Source of the DNA: Cladocopium goreaui | Taxonomy: Eukaryota > Sar > Dinophyceae > Suessiales > Symbiodiniaceae | Direction of reading: 5' to 3' | Length of the DNA: 64,000 nt | Assembly (NCBI GenBank): GCA_947184155.2 | Contig: CAMXCT020006574.1 | Coordinates: 77,558 to 141,557, forward strand | Made by a program: the position numbers and the translations under genes | Notes under the pieces: model-generated | Databases searched by the model: none | What the model saw: the letters and a program-made list of their open reading frames with translations, nothing else | What the model was told of the DNA's origin: nothing | Part shown: one piece after another, positions 23,516 through 33,600 of the stretch | Position numbering within the stretch: position 1 is the first letter of the stretch | How the letters are laid out: every line of letters starts with the position of its first letter

Positions 23516-23972
23516 ATATATATATAATAACTACACTCCCCATACTTGGATGTGCAGTTTGGGTTATGAAGGGGTATGACCATGACAATAACCTGCAGAA
23601 GTTGGCATATGGACCCCCAAAGTATGAGATCCACATATGAATAGATCCAATGCGAATAACCAGGGTTGTTTGGAGGGGAATTTCATCTTAGGGGAACGAA
23701 ATGGGATTTATTCTTGGAGGATTCCTCTTACCATAACCCTCATTGATCACTCGATCATTTGCCCAAAAAAAACATTTACATTGACCATTGACACTACATA
23801 TATATATATATTATATGTCGTATACATATATATCTACACATATCTCTGTGTACTTGATGCTGGTACCATTCACTTTTTTTTGGTGGAAAAGCTCCCCATT
23901 TCTTGGCTACAGCAGATATAAAAAGAGATGTAGCCATTCACATACTATACATATACCATACATCAGTTTTGT

Positions 23973-24047
23973 GCTGGTTGGTGGTTTCAACCCCCCTGAA
24001 AAATATTACTCAGTTGGGATGATTATCCCATCCAAACCACCAACCAG
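23973..24047. mobile_element. Family B element, short
   Basis: CTGGTTGGTGGTTT to AAACCACCAACCAG, only 75 bp; the centre is deleted. Confidence 0.6.
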
Positions 24048-24294
24048 TATGGTTCAGTAGCAAAATCCAAGTGTTTTTCGTGTTCAATCCCCATCAACAA
24101 ATGATGTTTTAATGCATGTTTAAGCCACATATATCCTTATTGTACCCATATGCTCCATGGTGCTGGAATATTTACCAACATTTACCCCATAAATGGCCCA
24201 GTTTTGTAGGTACATATACTATACATGGAGCATATGGGATAGGTGTTTTTTTGTTAACTCACCATTTTAAGCCCAAAGTGCCTCCGGTAGACCA

Positions 24295-24384
24295 CCAATC
24301 CGGAGTCCATCGACGGCTTCATTTGTGTGGCCTTAGCCAGGAGCCGACGAAAAAGGGCCCAATGGCAAAACCACAAAATAGCTG
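24295..24384 (-). CDS. Possible exon, hydrophobic in two frames
   Basis: After a good acceptor TGTATTCAG. One frame reads LFCGFAIGPFFVGSWLRPHK (membrane-like), another AILWFCHWALFRRLLAKATQ. The frame and 3' end are not settled. Confidence 0.35.
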
Positions 24385-24857
24385 CTGAATACAGTAAATC
24401 CATGTAAATCCCACCAAAAATATATGGTAATTTCATGTCATTTCTGTAATTTCATAGCTTTTGACCCATTCTCAAATTGGAAATATAGCACACCCACCAA
24501 CAAAAACTACAGAATGGGTTCAAATCCTCACTAGTTTAGCAGAAATTGACTTTTCTGCATCCTTTTTGGTGGTTGTTTAAAGGTTAATTTTGGAACGGTT
24601 CACCAGTTTGTTGGTTAAATTTCCCACGATCTTTGTTGTAAAAAGCCTGAAAGGCAAGATGATGATAAAGTTGAAGAACTATGGTTGTAGGTCCAAAACC
24701 TTAAAGGATCCTATATAAGCGAACATCAAAACATATCAAAACCATGCGCCAAAAGGGTCGACTACGAATGGTAATGGATTTCGATCAGTACATATGTGGG
24801 GGTCCATTGAGAATTGGAATAATTTTTCTGAGTTGCTTTGCTTTGCAGATTCCCTAC

Positions 24858-24930
24858 TCCCAGCTTCGCCCCTTCAACAGCACATCTTCGTTTTCGCTTC
24901 CACCAGAAATTGTTTTTTCCTCATCCCCCG
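24858..24930 (-). CDS. Exon of unidentified gene, acidic
   Basis: 73 nt between AACCAG and GA|GTAGGG, reading GDEEKTISGGSENEDVLLKG then RSW. Probably a loop or linker. Confidence 0.5.
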
Positions 24931-25329
24931 CTGGTTAACATCCCAGTGCATCATGTTACCACAAACAAAGTGGCCCCCAGTTGTGAGTTGGTCTAGTTTC
25001 ACCCCATGAATACTTAGGAACTAATAAGATCTTATAAGTATCATCGAAGGAAGTTTAGAAGTCAAACTTCCGACAATATGGAGAGATGAAAAAGCAGTCA
25101 GCAGGGAGAAGAGTCAGAAGAGAAAAGATCAGAAGAAAGAAGATGCAGGTGCGCGAAAAGGTAGGAAAGTCGCGAAACACTGTGTTTTATCGTGGTTTTG
25201 TGGCTCCGGAGGGTTGAAAAGTAGGCTCGCTAAAGCGGCGGGTGCGGAGACATCTGGGGAGATGAGAGATGAAAAGTTGCACGCCGTTGTGGCGCGAAGC
25301 CGATTTCGAAGTGAAAAGGTACAAAACAC

Positions 25330-25820
25330 CTCAGGATCGGACCACTTTTGGAAGTTGAGATGTTGAAAAAGTGCACGGCGTTGTGGCGCGAAGCACAATT
25401 GGAAGCAACATGTGTTAAAAACTGAGGGTTCGGAGCAGTTTTGGAAGTTGAGATGTTGAGAAAGTGCACGGCCTTGTGGCGCGAAGCACATTTGGAAGTA
25501 AAATGTGTTAAAAACTGAGGGTCTCGGAGCACTTTTGGAAGTTGAGATGTCGAAAAAGTGCACGGCCTTGTGGCGCGAAGCACATTTGGAAGTAAAATGT
25601 GTTAAAAACTGAGGGTCTCGGAGCACTTTTGGAAGTTGAGATGTCGAAAAAGTGCACGGCGTTGTGGCGCGAAGCACATTTCGAAGTCAAAAGTGTTAAA
25701 AACTGAGGGTCTCGGAGCACTTTTGGAAGTTGAGATGTCGAAAAAGTGCACGGCGTTGTGGCGCGAAGCACATTTCGAACTCAACAGTATTAAAAACTGA
25801 GGGTCTCGGAGACATTTTGG
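25330..25820. repeat. About 92-bp tandem repeat family
   Basis: At least five units each containing GTGCACGGCGTTGTGGCGCG, AAGCACATTT and TTTTGGAAGTTGAGATGT. On the minus strand each unit is open in more than one frame, giving repeated CASRHNAVHFF / CFAPQRRALF peptides. Likely a dinoflagellate dispersed repeat, not a gene. A diverged lead-in extends to about 25080. Confidence 0.7.
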
Positions 25821-25859
25821 ACGTTCAGGCGTCGTTTTGTGTCGCAGGTGGAGTGGATT

Positions 25860-26035
25860 GTGCATCGAATAGACAGGATAGACAGAAAGATAGACAGTTT
25901 AATAGATAGGTGAATAAACAAATCGATCGATAGATACATGAATAGACAGGTAGATAGGTAGACGGCTAGAAAGGTAGCTCTGTAGATAGATGGCGAAAGA
26001 GAGACACAGAGAGAAAGAGAGACAGAAAGGGAGAA
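25860..26035. repeat. (GATA/GACA)n region
   Basis: Imperfect GATAGACA, then GAGA units; directly follows the 92-bp array. Confidence 0.85.
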
Positions 26036-26329
26036 ACACTCAACCACCTTTCAATCCATCAGTGGGTTCGCTCTGCCATTTTTGCGTCACACCAACTCAC
26101 CTCTCCTATAGGTTTTCCATTTTTGAAACTTCCGCCACCGCCTTGTGCGGTACTACTGGTACACCATAGGAACCATAGGTAATACAGTAGGTATCGGAGT
26201 TAGAATATTTATAAAGCTAAGATTATCCATCACCCTAAAGTTAGATGTTATAAGTATCATAAATATTCATAAACCGTAGTTCAACATCATAAACCATAGT
26301 GAAATTGGAGTTATTTTTATCAGCTTCGC

Positions 26330-26453
26330 CTTGGAAACGCCGTTAAACAACAACCGCGAGAAAAACCGCTGAAGCCACGGACCGCTGCGAGTGCCCTGAT
26401 CATAGATCTCCTGCGGCAGTGAGGCAATCTCCATGAGGATTCTGATTGCCAAT
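26330..26453 (-). CDS. Exon directly after a family B element
   Basis: 124 nt. It starts at the element end CCAACCAG and ends AAG|GC (GC donor). Contains LAIRILMEIASLPQEIYDQG and TRSGPWLQRFFSRLLFNGVS. A clear helical protein segment, family unknown. Confidence 0.65.
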
Positions 26454-26554
26454 CTGGTTGGTGGTTGACCTACCCTTCTGAAAAATGTGAGTCAGTTGGG
26501 ATTATGAAATTCCCAATAATGGAAAAATAAAACATGTTCCAAAACAGCAACCAG
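26454..26554. mobile_element. Family B element with exon at its acceptor end
   Basis: CTGGTTGGTGGTTG to AGCAACCAG. The exon at 26453 starts immediately at the CCAACCAG end. The donor-side exon is not clear. Confidence 0.6.
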
Positions 26555-26886
26555 TATGTGTTTGATATGTTTTTTTTATTTTTATGGGAGAATTCATCGT
26601 TAAATAATTGATCAATAGTGGATTTGTTCCTAGCAAAAGCTACATTATACTCTAAAATCATCTACAATTGATAGGAAAATCATCTATAATTACTATACAT
26701 GTTGTAGGAAAATCATCTAAAGATACATTTGTTCCTATTTAATGGATGTTGTTGTTTTAAACGGAAAATCATCTATAATTAAGTAGCGGATGTTCCATTG
26801 ATTTGAAACAGACTTGTCTACAATTCAGGTTTATACCAACCAAGTCTTTTTTGTTTAACCAAGTATGGTCTATAAATGTCTATAAA

Positions 26887-26968
26887 TGGTTGGTGGTATA
26901 CCTATATGTTGGGATGATTACTCCCAATATATGGAAACATAATCCAAATGTTCCAAACCGCCAACCAG
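26887..26968. mobile_element. Family B element, short
   Basis: TGGTTGGTGGTATA to AAACCGCCAACCAG. Confidence 0.55.
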
Positions 26969-27139
26969 CTATAAATGGTGGATAAGCTGAGAAGTTTGTC
27001 ATCGACAACTTCATGGCGCTGTGAGAATTTAATCACCAAAGATTTGGGGAATGTGTTAAAAGGGCGACTTTAACCAAGTTTAACCACCACGACTCTTGAA
27101 CAAGCAAACAAAGTAAGACTTTAACAGTAACAACATAGC

Positions 27140-27231
27140 CTTCATCAACAAGCTCGCGAATGCAAAGACCAAGATGCTGAGGCTCTGGACCAGGGAGATG
27201 TCAATCAAGAGAGCTGGTTCATTCAGGTACC
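27140..27231 (-). CDS. Exon encoding a membrane segment
   Basis: 92 nt between GCTTTAG|G and AAG|GC. Reads YLNEPALLIDISLVQSLSIL then VFAFASLLMK, a likely transmembrane helix. Open further downstream (AMLLLLKSYFVCLF), so the exon may be longer. With the 26.4-kb exon it suggests a membrane protein. Confidence 0.6.
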
Positions 27232-27549
27232 CTAAAGCACACATGATAGAGGGGTTTTCTTTTCATCATGGGGGTACCCCTCTATCGCTGGATGGTTTAT
27301 TTCATGGAACATCCATCTAGAAATGGACCTAATCCAACATGGCCATGGGTGAAACTGCCAGCTAGGGAGGTCAACATCCCGTAGTTGTAGCTATAACCCC
27401 TACATGAATCTTATAGTAGCTAAGTAACTTAATAGTCCCTATGGCATTATATACTAATTTATGATCCCTTATGTAGTATCTACTAGTATTATTCAAACCG
27501 AAACTACATCACCAAGTACCATACCAATCTTCAACCCGTCGGTCACCAC

Positions 27550-27641
27550 CCTCTGTCATGCAGAAGCCGCTCAAAGGCTTCTTTCACCTTGGAGGATTGC
27601 AGAAAACAATCCTTCGACCAGTACACAGATGCTCCATGTAT
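27550..27641 (-). CDS. Exon directly after a family C element
   Basis: 92 nt. It begins at the element end ATTTACCCAG and ends GG|GTGGTG. Contains IHGASVYWSKDCFLQSSKVK and EAFERLLHDRG. Confidence 0.6.
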
Positions 27642-27749
27642 CTGGGTAAATTATAATATTTCACTAACCTGAATTAAGGCCATTTGGGGATGATTTCCCG
27701 CAATCTAACCATGATTCCAGTGAGGTCGAGGTCATTATAATTTATCCAG
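27642..27749. mobile_element. Family C element with exon at its acceptor end
   Basis: CTGGGTAAATTATAAT to ATTATAATTTATCCAG with the CACTAACCTGAA and CCAGTGAGGTC modules. The exon ending at 27641 starts at its ACCCAG end. Confidence 0.6.
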
Positions 27750-27937
27750 ATGTATGGAATATTTACCAACATTGACCCTCAAAATCACCCAGTTTTGTAG
27801 GCAAAGTCGGGTAAAGATACCAGCACCATGGTTCGCATATGGGTTCTAAAACTAGATCACTAGATCTTAGTCTGATTTCTGATTGGTGCAATTTTCCATT
27901 GTTCATGGTTCATTGATTATGTAATCGCCTATGATGC

Positions 27938-28009
27938 CTATGATCCATATTTGAAGCAGCATTTTCCATGTTTTTTGATGGTGAGAATCCATGATTCTTC
28001 AAAACACCC
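27938..28009 (-). CDS. Possible terminal exon after a family E element
   Basis: 72 nt from CATTGTAG to a TAG stop, reading GCFEESWILTIKKHGKCCFK then YGS. It lies just past the last Rab exon and carries a Cys-Cys pair, but the phase does not fit Rab E11 and the cysteines are not terminal, so it is not assigned to that gene. Confidence 0.35.
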   Translation of the reverse strand, partial: GCFEESWILTIKKHGKCCFKYGS

Positions 28010-28140
28010 CTACAATGTGCGGCCAGTGATGTTTGGTGGTGAGTTTTACCCCCATGAATACTATAATACCTATAGTTAATCATAGTTATAAGTATCATAA
28101 ACCCAATTGTGAAATTGGAGTTATATGTAAATATGTTCAC
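28010..28140. mobile_element. Family E element at an exon edge
   Basis: The left end CTACAATGTGC gives CATTGTAG on the minus strand, directly before the open exon at 28009. The right end is approximate. Confidence 0.45.
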
Positions 28141-28305
28141 CACGGTGGACTGTAGTCACTGCACATCATCGCAGGTTGGATGAAACATGTTGAGAATGTT
28201 GATTCAACTGCCAGCTACCAAATGGCCTCACACATCATCAGAATTTTTGAAGTCGAACCCCAAAGGCTTGGCTATACCTTAGTATACCTTCCCTACTGCA
28301 AATAC

Positions 28306-28346
28306 CTCCTGAAAAGTTGTGACAAGAAAATATCGCCAAAGACAGT
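28306..28346 (-). CDS. Rab gene exon E11 (last helix)
   Basis: 41 nt after CTCTGAG, with donor AGGAG|GTATTTG. It encodes TVFGDIFLSQLFR plus AG of a split Arg codon and continues the amphipathic C-terminal helix of the GTPase fold. The following exon was not identified. Confidence 0.6.
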
Positions 28347-30644
28347 CTCAGAGGGTGGAGCCGGGTAGGGTTTGGTACAAACCAAAGTCATGAGAACCAA
28401 ATTGGATGCTAAGAAAATTTACAGGAAACCATCAGAAGCCCCATGGTAAGTTAGGGCTTTTGAATATGGGTATGGGTCAAAATTAGGTACCCCAATAATT
28501 GGATTGTTAATATTAAACTAGACTAACATCTGTGGTCCCCTAGGTCTTCCATTTTGACCCACATCCATATCATGGTTTCCTACGGCAGTTCGCACCATCA
28601 TCGCAGGTCACAACGATACCCACCGCGCCACGGGCTGAAACCCCCAACCATGGGCCCATGGGCTCGGTGGACTCTCCAGTTTTTTTCGAATTGATGCGGT
28701 AAAAAACAATGCTGACCAGGGGATAGGTCAAAAGCGATTTTCCATATATAATATATATATATATATATATTATATTATATATATACATAATCTATACATA
28801 TCTATATATATATATGTATATCATATTCATATATCTGTTCAGGAATGTATTGGGAGACACATCCATTAGTACAAGCAAACAAATGGGGTGCAAAGAGGGA
28901 TAGAATGGTTTTCACCTTTGTTCGCAAACAGGGATGACTTTCACCCCAAAAATATACGCATGATATATATATATGTTTTTCCAGAGGGACACCCCATGTC
29001 ATATCGATTCAATATTGGCAGGAAACCCATGATTACTTGTTTTTTAATGGGGAAAGGGACCCAGTAGTGGTTTCTCCTCCCCCAAAATGCCTTACACCCC
29101 TTGACATGTGCTGTGGCCAAGCTGAGCCCCGCGGCATTGATGTCTGCAACGGCACTGGTCTGACGGGCAGGGACCGGGGGCCGGATGACCCATATGACCC
29201 ATATGACCCATATGACCCATATGACCCATATGACCAAATTGTGTTGTCCATCATTCATCTCTACAACAAAACCTATAGAACACTGATTCGACATATATTG
29301 TGTATATAATTGTATATATGTATATACACGGTATATATATATATCTTGTTTTATTTCCGCACTGGAAATGTCACCTCCTAGAAGTTAGCGTGAATTTCTT
29401 AAGCAAAGATTGCACTGCGTCATTCACCACAGTCCTCACCATGTCCGGTTCGTTTCGCAGTTTTCAGCTGGTTCGTTCTCCAGCTGCTTAGCCTCGAAAA
29501 AGAACAGTCCATTCAGGTTGGCGAACTCCTGTGCTGCATCATAGTAGACCTGGCGATGAATTGGTTATGGCACCACCGGGCCCCTGGTACCTGCCTAGGT
29601 AACCCAAAAAATGACCGCTGGTTGATGTGAATAAACACCCAGCCATATGGTAATTTCATAGCTTTTGACCAATCCCCAATTCATGAAAACCCAATGCTTC
29701 TTGCCACTCGGTGTTTTTTTTTGTCCAGTTGAAGTTCTAATTGGATATATTTCACTATCGCATACTATCGCTATTGCGGGGGGCCGCCATGGCCTGGTTT
29801 TATCTCTATTAGCCTCTGATAATGTTGCCATGGAAAATGATCCATTTAGAAAATGGACAATGATTTACCTATTAAAGATGATGCTTGTCCATAGCTACTT
29901 TAGATAAACCAGCAAAGGGTAATAACCTCAAGTGCACACCCTGACATTTCAGAATGCAAGACAGAAGCTTCTCCACTTCCAACTTTGATTGCTAAAACAC
30001 AATTTTTTGTTTTTTTTTTCCTCCGGTAAGCCAACATTGAAAAAATGGAAGATTCACCAATGCAGATCAATCCGAATGGGATGGCCTTCCATAGCCAAGG
30101 CTATGTTAGTTTACTGGAAGGTACCATCTGGTTATTTAACAGAGCCATGGAAAATCACCATTTTTAATAGGTAAACCATCTATAAATGGGCCATTTTCCA
30201 TGGCTATGTTAAATAACCAGAAGGTACATGTTAAACCTCCATCCTTCCCAAATCAGAACTCAGCCGATTTTGAAAGGGATATGCTGTAAGTTTGTTTGAT
30301 GATTACCCATGTATCAAGCATCATACCACACGGCTTAGCCGTGCTAGGAATGCTTCCAGATAGACCATATCCATCATCCAAATGACCACTCACCGTCATC
30401 ATTGCTCATGTTGTAAATATATATATATTCAAACACATACATACATACGAGTACACCACATATGAACCTATATAGATTCATATTGACCCATAGTCCACAC
30501 ATATGTTAATATACTTGTGTGCATGCATGCATGCATGTATACATGTGTGAATGTATGTAAGTAAGTAAGTATGTAATTATGTATGTATGTATGTCTGTAT
30601 GTATGTGTATGTATATGTATATGTATATGTATATGTAATTGTAA

Positions 30645-30679
<35 letters not shown>

Positions 30680-33600
30680 GGTATGTAGGTATGTATGTAA
30701 GTATGTATGTAGGTATGTAGGTATGTAGGTATGTAGGTATGTATGTAGGTATGTAGGTATGTAGGTATGTAGGTATGTAGGTATGTAGGTATGTATGTAT
30801 GTATGTATGTATTAATGTATGTATGTAGGTATGTAGGTATGTAGGTATGTATGGATGCATGCATGTATGCATGTATGGATGTATGCATGTATGCATGTAT
30901 GCATGCATGCATGCATCCATGCATGGATGTATGTATGTATGTATGAATGTACGTATGTATGTATGAATGTATGTATGCATGTATGTATGTATGTATGTAT
31001 TAATGCATGTATTAATGTATGTATGTATGCATGTAGGTATGTAGGTATGTAGGTATGTAGGTATGTATGTATTAATGTATGTATGTAGGTATGTAGGTAT
31101 GTAGGTATGTATGGGTGTATGGATGCATGCATCCATGCATGGATGTATGTATGTATGAATGTATGTATGCATGTATGTATGCATGTATGTATTAATGTAT
31201 GTATGTATGTAGGTATGTATGTAGGTATGTAGGTATGTAGGTATGTAGGTATGTAGGTATGTAGGTATGTAGGTATGTAGGTATGTAGGTATGTAGGTAT
31301 GTATGTATGTATGTATTAATGTAGGTATGTAGGTATGTAGGTATGTAGGTATGTATGTATGTATGTATGGATGTATGGATATATGGTTGTATGGATGTAT
31401 GCATGTATGCATGTATGCATGTGTGCATGTGTGCATGTAAGTAAGTAAGTAAGTATGTATGTATGTATGAATGTATGTATGTATGAATGATATGTATCTA
31501 TGTATGTATGTATCTATTATACATATACATACCTGGTACATACATATGGTACCACCCTATGAATATATCTCTCCTACAGTGGCCTGTCTGCTGGCCGGAT
31601 CTTTGTCCGCGAGGTCCACCTTGTTTCCAACAAGCCTGGCAGCAGCTTTACCACCTTCCACATGAACAGACATAAACCCTATATGTGGCCCCTCCAGTGA
31701 TGTTTGCTGGTTTATAAACGTCATGAACTATAATATCTATAATTCAAAGGACCATCAAAAACCTCATAAACAAAAAACTCTAAGGACCATAAACCATCAT
31801 GAACCATACAACATATCATTGGAGTTATATTCACCAATCAAGCCCATGAAATCCAATGAAATCCCCATGTTTGTTGGTTACCCTCTGGTAATTTAACATA
31901 GCTATGGACAATTGCCATTTAGAGTTGATTTACCTATAAAACATGGTGATTTTCTACAGCTATGTCAAATTACCAGAGGGTATATATATATGTACTGTAT
32001 TAGTGTGAAGATGACGAATACATCATATTATGTATATTTATAATATATATATATATTATATTAATATAACTATACTTGGATAGAGATGATATAGTAACTC
32101 CCGAACCTGATCTTTGTGCACTTTTGTTATGGTTCTCAACATGCTTAACAGCATTTGTGGTGAGGCCCGTTTGAGGTTTCTACAATGTGAATTGTTCACA
32201 CATATGTAAGATATGTCCATCTCGCAGCTGTATGATGCCCAAAACAAAGGTAGCCAAGTTTACCTGAATTCTCTTGCATACAATCGATGTAAGCTTTATC
32301 ACATTCACATTCATGCAGAAAAGACTGAATACCTCTAGAATACTCTAAATTTGGTATGATCCAGTGAATCTTGTCAGGCAGATACATGCAAATGCAAAGG
32401 AACATGTCCTGTCCGTTGCCCATGTAGTAACAATACTCTCAACGTATGGTTCAGTTTTTTACCGTCCCAAAGCAGCATTACATTTGCTTGGTGGCGAAAC
32501 AACACATGTGAAGACAATTATTGCATATTTGGGTTTATCTGAAAAAATGAACTACTTTACTTCGTGTGATCCCCACCATGACATTTATACATGTTCTTAC
32601 TGGCACATCTTCTGGCATTCTATCTGACATATCTTCTGACATTCTATTTGGCATTCTATCTGGCATATCTTCTGGCATATTCTGGCATATCTTCTGGCAT
32701 TCTATCTGGCAAATCTTCTGGCATTCTATCTGGCATATCTTCTGGCATTCTATCTGACATATCTTCTGGCATTCTATCTGGCATTCTATCTGGCATATCT
32801 TCTGGCATATATTCTGACATATCTTCTGGCATTCTATCTGGCATTCTATCTGGCATATCTTCTGAAATATCTTCTGGCATATCTATCTGGCATATCTTCT
32901 GGCATATTTTCTGGCATTCTACCTGGCAAATCTTCTGGCACTCTATCTGACATTTTATCTTCCTACATGAGGTCCGGCAGGGAACACTTGGCGTGGATAC
33001 TCGCGGTTGAGGTCCGGCAGGGAACTGGGCGTGGATGGTCGTGGTTGAGGTCCGGCAGGGAACACTGGGCGTGGATGGTCGTGGTTGAGGTCCGGCAGGG
33101 AACACTGGGCGTGGATGGTCGTGGTTGAGGTCCGGCAGAGAACACTGTGGATCGCGGGTCGCAGTTGGACGAGGACGACGAGGACGACGAGGACGACGAG
33201 GACGACAAGGACGACAAGGATGACAAGGAGGACGAGGAGGACGAGGAGGAGGAGGAGGAGGAGGACGAGGCAGGAGTCAGGAGGAGGCAGGAGGAGGCAA
33301 CTGACATAAAATCTAACAACCCTCACCTGGCAGGTGGGGAAATACCTCAAAATGTTGATTTCAATAGACACACACATTCTTCGGGGGGCGACGTTACTGG
33401 CAAACAAACCCATTTACGTCTATTTACTATGTGATTCCAAAATCAAAAGGGAACACCAAGAGAACAAGCAAATCACGGAAGCCTTTTATGAAACAAAATC
33501 CAGCAAACTGGAGATTCCTTTTGGGTCTGACTGAAATAGGGGATTTTCCTCTATCTTATTTGAAGAAAACTAAGATCAACCTCTGGAATTTTCTTCCCCA

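Larger units (their letters stand above)
20990..24290. other. Mostly non-coding stretch
   Basis: Contains the tetranucleotide array and elements. Weak GC-rich open islands at about 21004-21080, 21660-21790 and 22010-22060 may hide exons, but frame and boundaries could not be fixed. Confidence 0.45.

Noticed and set aside
22405-23636. Many overlapping open frames of 60-214 residues on both strands
   Set aside because: All come from the tetranucleotide array.
28180-28380. Plus-strand frame with RIFEVEPQRLGYTLVYLPYC
   Set aside because: It looks protein-like, but Rab exon E11 lies here on the minus strand with matching phase, so the plus frame is taken as a shadow.
28590-28641. Minus-strand open stretch RGAVGIVVTCDDGANC with AG and GT ends
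   Set aside because: It falls between Rab exons E10 and E11 and would break the GTPase helix; possibly a decoy or skipped exon.
30468-31541. 357-residue open frame rich in HTYI
   Set aside because: Product of the GTAT/GTAG tetranucleotide repeat in a Rab intron.
32591-33309. Open frames with repeated GILSGISS or MPEDMP peptides and Asp/Glu or Ser runs
   Set aside because: Translations of minisatellite units; no stable frame or splice sites.
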